Shown here piece by piece: positions 32,928 to 42,300 of a DNA stretch of 64,000 bases. Below the pieces are notes generated by a model that was not told the origin of the DNA, did not search any database, and saw only the letters and a list, made by a program, of their open reading frames with translations. This stretch comes from Pseudomonas fildesensis (GTDB lineage Bacteria > Pseudomonadota > Gammaproteobacteria > Pseudomonadales > Pseudomonadaceae), in contig NZ_LFMW01000002.1 in NCBI RefSeq assembly GCF_001050345.1, positions 405,230 through 469,229 of the forward strand, in the 5' to 3' direction. Position 1 is the stretch's first letter, and each line of letters begins with the position of its first letter. The translations under genes and the position numbers were made by a program.

Positions 32928-34985
32928 ATGCGCAGTCTCTTGTCACCCGGTATCCGCCTGCTCGGACGTTTCGGTTTCGCACGTAAATTCCAGATCCTGT
33001 TCATTCTGTTCATCCTGCCCCTGGCCGGGAGCCTGTGGATGATCGGGCTGGACTATCGCGACAAACTCGCGGTGATTTCCAGCGAAAAGTCCGGCGTTAA
33101 CCAACTGCTGGCCCTGGACGCGCTGGATGGCCAATTGACCGCCCAGCGTAACCTGGCCTCCCGCTGGAAAGCGGTGGACCTGCTACGTGAACCCTCGCCT
33201 GCGGCCAAAGCGATGATGGACAAGGTGGATGCGAATAACCCCCTCGTCCTGCAAAGCCTGCAAGCCCTGGGCGACGCGCTCAAAACCCAGAAAGCCAGCG
33301 CCGGCACCCTCACGCGCTTCGAAGCGTTGCAGGCGACGGTCAAGGGTATGGACGTCCAATCCCTGCGTGGCATCGGCTGGTGGCCGGACGGCTACGACCG
33401 CTTCACCCAGGCGCTGAGCGCGATGCAAACCCTGCGTGAACAGATCACCCTGGACACCGGCCTGATCCTCGACCCCTGGCTGGAAACCTACCTGCTGATG
33501 CAGATTTCCAGCCAGCACACGCCGGACCTGATCGAACGCATCGGCCGTATGGCGAGTGTCGGCCAGTCGTCCATCGCCTCGGGGCAGTTCACCCTGCAAA
33601 GCCGCTTGCAGATGCGTGACCTGCGCGGCCGTATTGGCGATGCGCGGGACCAACTGGTCAAGGCCGCAGCTTCGCTCAAGGCCAAGCAATACCCCGGCCT
33701 GGAACCCTGGATCGCGCAGTACGACAACAGCCTGCAAACGCTGGATACCGAACTCAAGGTGCTCGATGAAGGCGTGTTCGGCGGCACTATCAAGCTCGAC
33801 CCCGCCAGTTTCGAACGCAGTGTCGACGCCATGCTCGGCAGCCTGGGTGCACTGCGCAACCAGTCGCTCGGCTCGCTGGATGCGCGCTTGAGCCATTTTC
33901 ACGATCGTTCGCTGCAGCAATTTATCCCCGTGGCGGCCACGTTCAGCCTGCTGGCGTTGGCGGCGCTTTATTTGTTCATGTGCCTGCAAGAGTCCATCCG
34001 CCGCAGTGCCAGCGGCATCACCACGCTGGCCGAGTCCCTGCGCGACGGCAACCTGTGCGTCGAAGTGGCCGTCGAAGGCCGCGACGAACTGGCGGTGATC
34101 AGCACGGCGCTCAACGTTGCGGTGGTGCAATTGCGCACCAGCCTGCTCGGCGTCAATCACGAAACCCAGCAGCTCGGTTCAGCCGTGCTCACCCTCAATA
34201 CGCAATCGGGCAGCACCCTCAGCGAAGTCGAAGACCAGCAGCACCAGATCAGCCAGATCGCCGCCGCCGCCACCCAACTGGCCGCCACCTCGATGGGCGT
34301 CGCCAAAAGCTGCGAACAAGCTTCCGGCAGCGCCCAGCACACCCGGCGCATCGCCGAAGACAGCAGCCGCGACAGCCAGCGCACCACGGCCAGTATCCAG
34401 CAGCTTAATCAGCGTTTGACCGACACCGCCAATGCCCTGGAGCAAGTGAGCCAGCAGGGCCAGCAGATTCAATCGGTGGTCGACACCATTCGCGGCATCG
34501 CCGAGCAAACCAACCTGCTGGCGCTCAACGCCGCCATCGAAGCCGCGCGCGCAGGTGAGCAGGGCAGGGGCTTTGCCGTGGTAGCCGATGAAGTCCGCAG
34601 CCTGTCGCAACGCACCCAGGCCTCCACCGCGCAAATCGCCAGCACCGTCGACAGCCTGCGCGCCACAGTCAGCCAGGCGGTCGCGCTGATGGGCGCCGCG
34701 TGCGACCAGGCGTTGACCGATGCCGAGTCCGTCACAGGGCTGGGCACGCGGCTGGGCGAGATTGCCGGCGCCGTACAAAACGTGACGGATACCCTGGCGC
34801 AGATTGCGGCAGCGGTGGAAGAGCAAGCGACCACGGCGGATGAAGTCAGCGGCAATATCCAGCAGGTGGACCAGGCGGCCGGACGCTTGCTCGATGGCGC
34901 GCGGGCGGTGAATCAGGCGGCGGATACCCTGAGCAGAGGCAGCCGTGCGTTGAGTGAAAATACCGCGCGATTCCGCCTGAGCTAA
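32928..34985 (+). CDS. Methyl-accepting chemotaxis protein
   Basis: A 685-residue chemoreceptor. TM1 (about residues 20-40, '[17 protein letters not shown]') and TM2 (about 325-350, '[18 protein letters not shown]') bracket a large ~285-residue, all-helical periplasmic ligand domain. HAMP follows, then methylation helices and the hairpin tip '[20 protein letters not shown]' with '[16 protein letters not shown]'. The size of the sensor domain suggests a helical-bimodular type, but no ligand can be assigned. Monocistronic; a terminator-like inverted repeat follows. Confidence 0.95.
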   Translation: MRSLLSPGIRLLGRFGFARKFQILFILFILPLAGSLWMIGLDYRDKLAVISSEKSGVNQLLALDALDGQLTAQRNLASRWKAVDLLREPSPAAKAMMDKVDANNPLVLQSLQALGDALKTQKASAGTLTRFEALQATVKGMDVQSLRGIGWWPDGYDRFTQALSAMQTLREQITLDTGLILDPWLETYLLMQISSQHTPDLIERIGRMASVGQSSIASGQFTLQSRLQMRDLRGRIGDARDQLVKAAASLKAKQYPGLEPWIAQYDNSLQTLDTELKVLDEGVFGGTIKLDPASFERSVDAMLGSLGALRNQSLGSLDARLSHFHDRSLQQFIPVAATFSLLALAALYLFMCLQESIRRSASGITTLAESLRDGNLCVEVAVEGRDELAVISTALNVAVVQLRTSLLGVNHETQQLGSAVLTLNTQSGSTLSEVEDQQHQISQIAAAATQLAATSMGVAKSCEQASGSAQHTRRIAEDSSRDSQRTTASIQQLNQRLTDTANALEQVSQQGQQIQSVVDTIRGIAEQTNLLALNAAIEAARAGEQGRGFAVVADEVRSLSQRTQASTAQIASTVDSLRATVSQAVALMGAACDQALTDAESVTGLGTRLGEIAGAVQNVTDTLAQIAAAVEEQATTADEVSGNIQQVDQAAGRLLDGARAVNQAADTLSRGSRALSENTARFRLS

Positions 34986-35005
34986 GCACCACGACCACCG
35001 CCACG

Positions 35006-35103
35006 GTAGGAGCGAGCTTGCTCGCGAAGAACCCGAGAGCGCTGCATGTATCCAGGATGCCCGCGTCACCGTTGACGTTTTTCGCGAGCAAGCTCGCTCC
35101 TAC
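35006..35103. repeat. REP-like inverted repeat, 23-bp perfect arms
   Basis: GTAGGAGCGAGCTTGCTCGC... (35006-35028) and its exact complement (35081-35103) enclose about 52 bases. This is a second REP class, differing from the GTGGCGAGCGGG type. It lies between the chemoreceptor and the OPT transporter genes. Confidence 0.9.
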
Positions 35104-35198
35104 AGTGGGGTGGGCCACGCCATCAGTCGTGTTGAACCTTCAAGCCATACCGGGCTCACTTGTCAGGTAGCACCGTTTCTTGGCCGAAAGGAATCTGC

Positions 35199-36941
35199 AT
35201 GCCTTCCACCTCGTCAACCCTCCCACTGAGCGCTCCCGTCGAGCGCGAACTGAGCCTGCGCGCGGTCATCACCGGGATCGTGCTCGGTATCCTGCTGACG
35301 CCTTCCAACGTGTACGCCGGGTTGAAGATCGGCTGGTCGTTCAACATGTCGATCATCGCGCTGCTGGTCGGTTATGCCATCTGGCAAGGCCTGGCCAAGC
35401 GTTCATCTGAGCAACTGCCGTGGACGCTGCACGAGAGCAACATCAACCAGACCGTCGCCTCCGCTGCCGCGTCGATCATTTCTGGTGGGCTGGTCGCGCC
35501 GATCCCGGCCTACACCTTGCTGACCGGCAACCAGCTCGACGCGCTGCCGATGATCGCCTGGGTGTTCTCGGTGAGCTTCCTGGGGATCTGGATCGCCTGG
35601 TACCTGCGCCCCTCGTTGCTCAATGACAAGGCGCTGAAGTTCCCCGAAGGCATGGCCACCCTGGAAACCCTGCTGCACATCTACAACCACGGCCGCGAAG
35701 CCGCGACGCGCCTCAAGGTACTGCTTAGCGCTGCGTTGTTGTCCGGGCTGGTCAAGTGGGTGGATACGTTTATGTGGGCCTTCCCGCGCTGGTCGCCCAC
35801 CGCCCAACTGGAGCGACTGACCTTCACTGCCGACCCTTCGCTGTTGTTGCTGGGCTTCGGCGGCATCATCGGCATTCGCGTGGGCCTGACCCTGTTGCTC
35901 GGCGCCTTGCTCGCGTGGGGCGGCCTGGGGCCGTGGCTGTTGGCGCAAGGGCTGGTGACATTGCCGGCTGACAGCAGCGGCCCGCAATTCGCGGCGCTGG
36001 TGGAATGGCTGCTGTGGCCGGGCGTGAGCCTGATGGTGTGTTCGACCCTGGCCTCGCTGGCGATTCGCTTGTGGGCCTTGCACGCGTCGACCAAGGCCGA
36101 TGGCGACACACCCTGGGCGATCCCAAAGCCGGGGCCGGCGGCCGGGTTTGCGCTGTCGATCATTCTGGTGGTCAGCCTGCAGGCGCTGCTATTTGGCATC
36201 AACCTGTGGATGGCCTTGTTGACCATTCCCGTGGCGATCTGCCTGGCTGCCGTGGCCGCGCGGGTGGTCGGCGCTACCGGCATTCCGCCGATTGGCGCCA
36301 TCGGGCAACTGTCCCAGCTGAGCTTTGGCATCGTTGCGCCGGGGCAAGTGCCGATCAACCTGATGAGCGCCAATACCGCCGGCGGCTCGGCCGGGCAATG
36401 CACGGATTTGATGAACGACTTCAAGGTGGGCAAGGCGATTGGCGCCACGCCGCACAAGCAGGTGATCGCGCAGATTTTGGGGATTTTCGTCGGCAGCATC
36501 GTCGGTGTGTTCGCCTACTTGGCGCTGATCCCCGATCCACAGAGCATGCTGCTCACCGAAGAATGGCCGGCGCCGGCGGTAGCTACCTGGAAAGCCGTGG
36601 CGCAAACCTTGACCCATGGGCTGGATTCATTGTCGGTGAGCATTCGCTGGGCGATTGGTATCGCGGGCGTGGTCGGGGTGTTGCTGGGGATACTCGACAG
36701 CGTGCTGCCTGCGCATCGCGCCCGGTACCTGCCCAGCGCAGCAGCGTTGGGGCTGGCCTTCGTGCTGCCAGCCTCGGTGTCGCTGATGATGGCGCTCGGC
36801 GCAGTGTTGACGTGGTGGGTGAGCTGTCGCTGGCCCAGTCTCACTGAGCGCTTTGCGATTACTGCAGCGGCGGGGTTGATTGCGGGGGAGAGCATTACCG
36901 GAGTGGGGGCGTCGTTGTGGCAGATGGTGGGGAATGGGTGA
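35199..36941 (+). CDS. OPT family oligopeptide transporter
   Basis: A 580-residue membrane protein with some 14 hydrophobic spans. 'ELSLRAVITGIVLGILLTPSNVYAGLKIGW' is the family N-terminus and 'FPEGMATLETLL' and 'GGSAGQCTDLMNDFKVGKAIGATPHKQ' are OPT hallmarks. Bacterial OPT members move peptides or metal-chelate compounds. Start 35199 is chosen because the upstream frame is only REP-proximal sequence. Unlinked to other transport genes. Confidence 0.93.
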   Translation: MPSTSSTLPLSAPVERELSLRAVITGIVLGILLTPSNVYAGLKIGWSFNMSIIALLVGYAIWQGLAKRSSEQLPWTLHESNINQTVASAAASIISGGLVAPIPAYTLLTGNQLDALPMIAWVFSVSFLGIWIAWYLRPSLLNDKALKFPEGMATLETLLHIYNHGREAATRLKVLLSAALLSGLVKWVDTFMWAFPRWSPTAQLERLTFTADPSLLLLGFGGIIGIRVGLTLLLGALLAWGGLGPWLLAQGLVTLPADSSGPQFAALVEWLLWPGVSLMVCSTLASLAIRLWALHASTKADGDTPWAIPKPGPAAGFALSIILVVSLQALLFGINLWMALLTIPVAICLAAVAARVVGATGIPPIGAIGQLSQLSFGIVAPGQVPINLMSANTAGGSAGQCTDLMNDFKVGKAIGATPHKQVIAQILGIFVGSIVGVFAYLALIPDPQSMLLTEEWPAPAVATWKAVAQTLTHGLDSLSVSIRWAIGIAGVVGVLLGILDSVLPAHRARYLPSAAALGLAFVLPASVSLMMALGAVLTWWVSCRWPSLTERFAITAAAGLIAGESITGVGASLWQMVGNG

Positions 36942-37011
36942 GGGCGGGCGCACGCACGCTTGGGCTACCGCTTTCCAAAGGCCGCCTCTCGCTAATGGCC
37001 GGCACCATTCT

Positions 37012-37184
37012 CTGTGGCGGGCGAGCCTGTTGTGGCGAGCGGGCTTGCCCCGCGTTGGGCTGCGTAGCAGCCCCAGTGGCTGCAGCCGAGTTCTTTCAGG
37101 CAGTCCGAGGTGGCAGGTTTTGGGGCTGCTGCGCAGCCCAACGCGGGGCAAGCCCGCTCGCCACAACAACCCTGCTCGCCACAG
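37012..37184. repeat. REP-like palindrome with double half-units
   Basis: Same class as 18562-18816: outer half-unit CTGTGGCGGGCGAGCCTG, core GTGGCGAGCGGGCTTGCCCC, inner GGGCTGCGTAGCAGCCCC, then the mirror image. Lies between the OPT and GST genes; the remainder of the 294-base gap is featureless. Confidence 0.85.
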
Positions 37185-37235
37185 GGCCCCGCTGGTTTTC
37201 GGCCTAGTCATTCACCCGGCAGAGGCAATCCCTTC

Positions 37236-37862
37236 TCACTTCGCAAACGCATACTCCCCGCCCTGTTCCAGCGCCTTTCGATACGCCGGTCGAGCCTGGA
37301 ACCGCTGCACCCACGCCGCCAGGTTCGGGTATGCCTGCAACTTGCCCTGCGCCTTGGCAATCTCACCGATAAAGCTCATCTGGATATCCGCGCCCGTTAA
37401 TTCATCACCCACCAGATACGGCGTCCGCCCCAGCGCATCGTTCAGATAACCCAAGTAATTGGCCACCTCCGATTCAATCCGCGGATGCAGCGGCGCGCCG
37501 GCATCACCCAGCCGCCCGACGTACAGGTTGAGCATCAGCGGCAACATCGCCGACCCTTCGGCGAAGTGCAGCCATTGCACGTACTCATCAAAGGTGGCCG
37601 TGGCCGGGTCCGGTTGAAGGCGGCCTTCACCATGGCGGCGGATCAGGTAGTCGATAATCGCGGCGGACTCGATCACCACGCGGGAGCCGTCTTCGATCAC
37701 CGGAGATTTGCCCAGTGCGTTGATCGCCTTGAGCTCGGGCGGTGCGAGGTTGGTTTTCGGGTCGCGCTGGTAGCGTTTGATCTCGTAAGGCAGGCCGAGC
37801 TCTTCGAGCAGCCAGAGAATGCGCTGCGAGCGCGAGTTGTTGAGGTGGTGGACAATGATCAT
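37236..37862 (-). CDS. Glutathione S-transferase
   Basis: A 208-residue GST. The thioredoxin-fold domain has 'HHLNNSRSQRILWLLEELGLPYEI' with Ser as the probable GSH-activating residue, and 'GKSPVIEDGSRVVIESAAIIDYLI' supplies the cis-Pro and the E-S pair binding the gamma-glutamyl group. The C-terminal domain is helical ('PYLVGDELTGADIQMSF'). Cytosolic; substrate not known. Confidence 0.94.
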   Translation of the reverse strand: MIIVHHLNNSRSQRILWLLEELGLPYEIKRYQRDPKTNLAPPELKAINALGKSPVIEDGSRVVIESAAIIDYLIRRHGEGRLQPDPATATFDEYVQWLHFAEGSAMLPLMLNLYVGRLGDAGAPLHPRIESEVANYLGYLNDALGRTPYLVGDELTGADIQMSFIGEIAKAQGKLQAYPNLAAWVQRFQARPAYRKALEQGGEYAFAK

Positions 37863-37939
37863 GTGGGGCTCCGCTGGGCGAGAGGGGGTATGTTCTGGTA
37901 GAGACTACGCCGCCGCCAGGGAGTGCCCTTGATTATTTT

Positions 37940-38395
37940 TCAGGAAAACGCCGCCTCGATAAACGCCTCCAGCCCTTTCTCCTCCAGTATCTCGATAGAA
38001 AAGTGCCCAAAGCGCTTGGGCAGCCAAATAATGCGGCCCCCGGACGGTGTTTGCAGGTTCTCCCGCGCCAACGGTTTGCCGTTTTCGTCTTCCGGCTGAA
38101 CCCCGCTGGCGATCAATTCGTCGTAGGCCGCCTCGATGTCCGGTGTCGAGTAGCAATGCCGGTAAATCATCCCCTCGCCACACGTGTCCAGGAGTTCCCT
38201 GAGATTCCCCGCCAACGGCTGTACCAGCATGAAACGCTCCTGGCCCATCAGCGCGACGGCGTAGCGCACATGCAGTCCACCGCGTTCCCAAACGAAGGTT
38301 GTGGAGATGCGGGCCTTGAGTATCCGAGCGTAGTAATCGCAGGCCTCCTCAAGATTCTCGACCAGAATGTCGACGTGGCTGAATTTCAGTTCCAT
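37940..38395 (-). CDS. VOC/bleomycin-resistance-type protein
   Basis: A 151-residue two-module VOC protein: 'LKFSHVDILVENLEEACDYYARIL' at the N-terminus and 'RETLQTPSGGRIIWLPKRFGHFSIEILEEKG'-like end. One metal His ('FSHVDI') and a late His/Glu region ('FGHFSIEIL') can be seen. Function unknown. Follows, on the same strand, after the small gene at 38464. Confidence 0.82.
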   Translation of the reverse strand: MELKFSHVDILVENLEEACDYYARILKARISTTFVWERGGLHVRYAVALMGQERFMLVQPLAGNLRELLDTCGEGMIYRHCYSTPDIEAAYDELIASGVQPEDENGKPLARENLQTPSGGRIIWLPKRFGHFSIEILEEKGLEAFIEAAFS

Positions 38396-38463
38396 GGGGT
38401 GGCTCCTGCCGATAGGGCGTCTATGTTAACCACGGCATTCTCGGAATTCGATGGGGTTTTTCC

Positions 38464-38820
38464 CTACGCTTTGCGCAGGCGCAGCGCCCAATCACCGCCG
38501 TGCTGCAGGTGGCATTCCTCTTCCGAGTCGAAGCGTACGCAGCGGTCCAATCGCACCGTGTCCACCTCGGCGTCGCTCAACGCAGCGGCGGTCAGCTCAC
38601 GCATGCGTTGGTCTTTTCCGTTTGCAAGGGCCAGCTCCTTGCTGGCGCGGGTGTCGAATACCCAGACCACCCTAAGGCTGTGGGGGAAGGCGGCGTAGTC
38701 GACGGTGTGGGTGAGCCAGTCGAAGCCCGGGATTTCAGCTTTGGCGGTTTCACAGGCTTCGGTCAGGGTGGCGATCAGGCGACGTTCGAGGCGGGCGCTG
38801 TCGCGTTTGGTTGGAGGCAT
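38464..38820 (-). CDS. Conserved hypothetical protein
   Basis: A 118-residue soluble protein starting MPPTKRDSARLERRLIATLT. It has an N-terminal helix rich in Arg, a 'GFDWLTHTVDYAAFPHSLRVVWVFD' strand segment, and a C-terminal 'CVRFDSEEECHLQHGGDWALRLR'. Similar pseudomonad proteins are sometimes labelled Fis-like, but I see no Fis-type helix-turn-helix. I chose ATG 38820; the longer frame has no support. Confidence 0.6.
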   Translation of the reverse strand: MPPTKRDSARLERRLIATLTEACETAKAEIPGFDWLTHTVDYAAFPHSLRVVWVFDTRASKELALANGKDQRMRELTAAALSDAEVDTVRLDRCVRFDSEEECHLQHGGDWALRLRKA

Positions 38821-39137
38821 GGGGGCTCTCGAAGACGGGAAAAGGAGGCTGCGTATTAAAGCGCGGGGAAATATATCTGTCCGTTTTTTCCTCATCGACA
38901 AATCCAGTGCCTTTTGCATATCCAACAGTGGGAATGCTCCGAAAAAAGTACAGTAGAGTGGGCGCTTGATTCGAGATTTGGCCTCTAGGCGTGGGATTTG
39001 GGTTACTGCTGTAGGCTTTGATCCGGTTGGCTGTGGCCTCTTTCTGAAATTGAATTTCGACCCCTTCATTTCCTGCCCGTTAACAAAAAACCGACTTTAT
39101 ATTTCGACTTCTTCTTTGTTGATGTTGGAATTCAGGC
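38821..39137. other. AT-rich leader region of the toxin gene
   Basis: About 317 bases, clearly richer in A/T than the flanks, with T- and A-tracts around 38885-38950 and 39085-39120. No gene or clear palindrome; probably carries the promoter of the toxin/immunity pair. Base composition hints at horizontal origin. Confidence 0.4.
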
Positions 39138-40112
39138 ATGGCGACGGCTTATATCAATCAACGACTCATTGACTACGTCAGCCTAAGGGCATGGGTGCTT
39201 AACGGTGCGTCGCCCCTGGCGACTCAGAAATTCGATGCGCTTAACGCTCACTTACCCCGCCATTTTGTAACGCCGGGGTACATGGTTATCGTGCCGAGCA
39301 ACACGCTTCAAGAAAGCACCGCCGATGAAGCCTGGCTGATGAGCCAGGCCGAGCAGGTCAGCCGCGTACTGGATGACAACCCACACGCCGGAGACCTGAT
39401 AGTCAGTGACTATAATTTGCTCCAGAGCGTACTGGGTTACAGCTCGTTGGGTGTCGGCAGCGCAACGTCTGCCTGGAGTACCCATCTGAATGAGGTTCGA
39501 CACACACTTGAAGAAATCGAGCAGGCCTATGTTCGGCTCAAAAGTGGCGCGGTGGATCGAGAGGCGTTTTTTCGGCAACGACAAGCGTTGTTGACGCAAT
39601 TGAACAGCCAGCTTCAGGGCGCGGCCCGGTTTGGCACGGGGTTGCGCAATAGTCACTCGTTGAGGTGGATTCTGGGGGTTTCAACCAAAAGCTTTTTGCA
39701 CAAGGGCGATATCAAGGGGTATGCGGAGCGTATTAAAGGTATTGCGGGTGTCAGCCGGCATTTACGCAAGGGGACTTATTTCGGGCTGGTGCTGGATGTG
39801 GGGGCGGCCGGGTTGCAGGTGAAGGAGGCGTGTACGGTGGGCCGGGAGGAGGAGTGTCGTAAGGCGCAGTTTGTGGAGGGCGGGCGATTGGTGGGAGGGG
39901 TTGGAGCGGCATATTTGGGTGGGACGATTGGGGGGAAGGTTGGGCCTGCTATGTGCCGTCTGTTTTTGGGGATTGCCACCAAAGGAGTAGGGAGGCTTTC
40001 CTGCGGAATAATTGGCGGTGCTGTGGTCGGGGGCACAGGGGGGGCTTTTTTTGGCGACCGCGGCGCGCAGTGGGGTGAAGAACTGTATATGGGCGATGAT
40101 CTATGGATATAG
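39138..40112 (+). CDS. Probable glycine-zipper pore-forming antibacterial toxin
   Basis: A 324-residue protein of a type I recognise from the C-terminal parts of pseudomonad PAAR/VgrG-linked polymorphic toxins. Residues ~1-60 include a LysM-like end ('HFVTPGYMVIVPSNT'); ~60-215 are helical ('SAWSTHLNEVRHTLEEIEQAY', 'ARFGTGLRNSHSLRWILGVS', 'KGYAERIKGIAGVSRHLRKG'). Residues ~225-315 hold two long Gly-rich hydrophobic hairpins ('GGRLVGGVGAAYLGGTIGGK', 'CGIIGGAVVGGTGGAFFG'), a glycine-zipper arrangement expected to insert into membranes. No signal peptide, so delivery by type VI secretion is plausible. No PAAR or VgrG is nearby. The next gene overlaps its end. Confidence 0.7.
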   Translation: MATAYINQRLIDYVSLRAWVLNGASPLATQKFDALNAHLPRHFVTPGYMVIVPSNTLQESTADEAWLMSQAEQVSRVLDDNPHAGDLIVSDYNLLQSVLGYSSLGVGSATSAWSTHLNEVRHTLEEIEQAYVRLKSGAVDREAFFRQRQALLTQLNSQLQGAARFGTGLRNSHSLRWILGVSTKSFLHKGDIKGYAERIKGIAGVSRHLRKGTYFGLVLDVGAAGLQVKEACTVGREEECRKAQFVEGGRLVGGVGAAYLGGTIGGKVGPAMCRLFLGIATKGVGRLSCGIIGGAVVGGTGGAFFGDRGAQWGEELYMGDDLWI

Positions 40113-40471
40113 CAGGCTACAAGTTCATCACAGTACTGGTGCGCGTTGAGTTTTTCATTAGCTTGGCATTGCTGCTGTATTCGCACTATTTCAAGCTTGA
40201 AAAACTCGAAAAGTATTTTGAAAAAAATGAAATCGTTCAGCTCAATAAGCGACGTTGGCCGGGTAAACGGCCAATGGATAAGGCTATGCGTATGGGACAG
40301 ATTGGTTTGTTCCTGATATTTCCTAAAAGTTACATCCGTTTAGGCGATGTGAGCTCAGAAGAGCTTGCCTCCGTTCCGGTTTCCCTTAAACGTTGGGCGA
40401 CCTGGCCGGATTACTTCGTCATTCAAATGTTTGTGTGGGTGGGGGTTAGTTATGTTCTATATGGGCGCTAG
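40103..40471 (+). CDS. Putative membrane immunity protein for the adjacent toxin
   Basis: A 122-residue membrane protein whose ATG lies inside the last codons of the toxin gene (10-base overlap). Hydrophobic spans: residues ~9-29 ('TVLVRVEFFISLALLLYS'), a shorter one near 'GQIGLFLIFPKSYI', and a C-terminal one ('YFVIQMFVWVGVSYVLYG'). A small polytopic protein overlapping a membrane-active toxin gene is the standard place for an immunity gene. Function is inferred from context only. Confidence 0.65.
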   Translation: MDIAGYKFITVLVRVEFFISLALLLYSHYFKLEKLEKYFEKNEIVQLNKRRWPGKRPMDKAMRMGQIGLFLIFPKSYIRLGDVSSEELASVPVSLKRWATWPDYFVIQMFVWVGVSYVLYGR

Positions 40472-40651
40472 TTTTCGGCGGTTAATGAGCCGCTGGAAGC
40501 TAATGGGTACGCAGCTTCACTGCCCGCACCGGTTCAAGTGCCAGTGGCTGATGAAGGCCGAAATCAGCCCCTTTCTGTGCTAACCGGTCTACCATGGCAT
40601 CCCCCGGCAGTGGTCCACGCGCTACCGTTCATTTTCTTTCAAGGTATCGTC

Positions 40652-40885
40652 ATGTCCATCGACCAAATCTCCCTCCCCAAAGGCGTAGGCCCTCACGCCA
40701 TCAAGCTCCTCGACGCCATCACTGGCGCTTCCACCCATGAAGATCTCAACCGCGCCGGCGGCAAGGCCGAAGGCTTTGTGTTGGGGCTTGAGTCCGCCAA
40801 AGCCATCAAAAGCCAAATCGCCGAGTCGTTGTATGTGGCTTACGACGACGCGGCGAGTCATCGCGCTAGTGAGTTGAAGGGCTAG
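40652..40885 (+). CDS. Small conserved hypothetical protein
   Basis: A 77-residue soluble protein starting MSIDQISLPKGVGPHAIKLL. Helical, with 'GASTHEDLNRAGGKAEGFVLGLESAKAIKSQIAESLY'. AAGGTA lies upstream of the ATG. I do not recognise the family; it seems to be a pseudomonad-only small protein. Convergent with the DUF6124-like gene, three bases apart. Confidence 0.65.
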   Translation: MSIDQISLPKGVGPHAIKLLDAITGASTHEDLNRAGGKAEGFVLGLESAKAIKSQIAESLYVAYDDAASHRASELKG

Positions 40886-40888
40886 GCT

Positions 40889-41119
40889 TTAACCGGAGCA
40901 GGGCGCTTCGCGGTCGAGAAGTTTGGTCGTTAGCAGGACGCCCAGTTCGCTCAGTTGATGAATCGCCAGCGCGATGTCGCGGTGTTTGCCGTTGAGGTCT
41001 TCGGACAGGTCGAGCAGCAGGGTGCTGACTGAGGTGAAGGTTTCGTAGCTGTTGGTGATGAGGGTTTCGTTGCTGGCGTCGGTGACGACATTGAAAAGGG
41101 CAGGTGTGACTTTAACCAT
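40889..41119 (-). CDS. DUF6124/DUF3077-like small protein
   Basis: A 76-residue protein starting MVKVTPALFNVVTDASNETL. The pattern 'NETLITNSYETFTSVSTLLLDLSEDLNGKHRDIALAIHQLSELGVLL' matches the C-terminal half of pseudomonad DUF6124/DUF3077 proteins, which are of unknown function and common in multiple paralogues. AAGGAA lies eight bases before the ATG. It is preceded by the structured element at 41169-41425, whose predicted RNA would run into its ribosome site. Confidence 0.75.
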   Translation of the reverse strand: MVKVTPALFNVVTDASNETLITNSYETFTSVSTLLLDLSEDLNGKHRDIALAIHQLSELGVLLTTKLLDREAPCSG

Positions 41120-41168
41120 TGTTAAGTTCCTTGCTTGTGCCACAACCTCATCGCTACTAAACGATAAG

Positions 41169-41425
41169 GCGGTAGCTGTACGCAGGTTAGTAGACCGGTG
41201 GAACCTAACAAAACCGGCGCGCCCGAGGGCGCCCTACGCACAGCCACCATCAAGCACAGACAGGAACGTCTGACAGATGAAGCTTGTGCACTTGTTAGGT
41301 TAAACCGTGGGCTACTAAACCCGATCACCGAGAGATTCAGCGACCGAGCCACCTTAGAGACGGCCACCCCAGCGCACAAGCCGGCGGATTCTGACGCAAG
41401 CGTAGGCAATGGAGCAAGGTGCTGC
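41169..41425 (-). ncRNA. Structured leader element, copy 2, upstream of DUF6124-like gene
   Basis: About 257 bases, similar throughout to 16972-17222. On the minus strand: stem 41171-41186 with 41233-41248 (16 positions; three plus-strand mismatches become G-U), inner hairpin GCGCCC-GA-GGGCGC, a 10-bp helix AACCTAACAA (41202-41211) with TTGTTAGGTT (41292-41301), and complementary loops TTAGTAG (41187-41193) and CTACTAA (41312-41318). The 3' side ends about 50 bases before the DUF6124-like start. Could be a cis-regulatory leader or a separate RNA; the rest of the gap to 41575 shows nothing else. Confidence 0.6.
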
Positions 41426-41575
41426 GAGGTATTCGGATTTTGCCTAGGGGCGCTGCGTTATCGTTCGCGTTTTCCGCGAGCAAGGACTAGGCGTCCCCCT
41501 CGCTCCAGAGAGGTAGTGTCATCGTTGGTGCGATACAGTTGCGCCTGACGCCGGAACGACTATTAAGGAGTAAAC

Positions 41576-42130
41576 ATGACATTGACCGTCGAAACCCTGC
41601 TCAAGCTGGCCATGGCCAACCCCATCAACGCCGAAATCACCGCACGCCTGCCTGACCTGGGTGTGGACCAATGCATGCTCACGGCGGGTTGCCTGTTCCA
41701 GGCGGTGTGGAATCATCAAGCGAATCTGCCTGCCGCTCATGGCGTGAAGGACTACGACGTTTTTTACTTCGACACCGACTTGTCCTACGAGGCGGAGGAC
41801 GCGGTGATTCGGTCGGCGCATGAGCTGTTCCAGGATTTGGGCGTCAATGTGGAGGTCAAGAACCAGGCGCGGGTTCACCTCTGGTACGGCCAGCGGTTCG
41901 GCCGTCCCTATCCGCAGTTGCGCACGGCCAGTCAGGGGGTGGATCGTTACCTGGTGGCGGGTACGTGTATTGCGCTGGATATTGCGACCGGCGAGATATA
42001 TGCGCCGTATGGGTTGGATGATGTGGAGCAGGGCGTGCTGCGCATTAATCCACTGCATGCGCAGCCGGAGTTGTTTGAGCAGAAGGCCAGGAGTTATCAG
42101 GCGCGCTGGCCTTGGCTGAGGATTGTTTGA
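41576..42130 (+). CDS. Nucleotidyltransferase family protein (DUF925-like)
   Basis: A 184-residue protein: 'MLTAGCLFQAVWNHQANLPAAHGVKDYDVFYFDTDLSYEAED' contains the G-x-x-x-x-x-W and D-x-D ('YDVFYFD') pattern of small minimal nucleotidyltransferase-fold proteins of this family. 'VNVEVKNQARVHLWYGQRFG' and 'YAPYGLDDVEQGVLRINP' are also conserved-looking. Cytosolic; the substrate is unknown. TAAGGAG lies upstream of the ATG. Its stop is within the arm of a long inverted repeat. Confidence 0.85.
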   Translation: MTLTVETLLKLAMANPINAEITARLPDLGVDQCMLTAGCLFQAVWNHQANLPAAHGVKDYDVFYFDTDLSYEAEDAVIRSAHELFQDLGVNVEVKNQARVHLWYGQRFGRPYPQLRTASQGVDRYLVAGTCIALDIATGEIYAPYGLDDVEQGVLRINPLHAQPELFEQKARSYQARWPWLRIV

Positions 42131-42225
42131 GCTGTCGAGCTTTAGTCATGCTGCGATGCTGGCTCCTTGGGCTGGCGGGTATTGCGCGGTGATCCCATCG
42201 CAGCTTCGCTAAAGCTCGACAGCTC
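42129..42225. repeat. 17-bp perfect inverted repeat with nested stem
   Basis: GAGCTGTCGAGCTTTAG (42129-42145) and its exact complement (42209-42225) enclose a second pair GCTGCGATG / CATCGCAGC-like. It begins at the nucleotidyltransferase stop codon and could act as a terminator or be a REP-type element. Confidence 0.8.
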
Positions 42226-42300
42226 GCACATTTGATCGGTGGTGAACTTTTACCCGCTTGCTGCACGTCCAAGCATGAAATGACTAGCCAAGGACCGAAC

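Noticed and set aside
41122..41409. 95-codon minus-strand open frame within the structured element
   Set aside because: The same region in copy 1 is broken by length changes that do not preserve a frame, while base pairing is preserved, so an RNA or leader role fits better than a protein.
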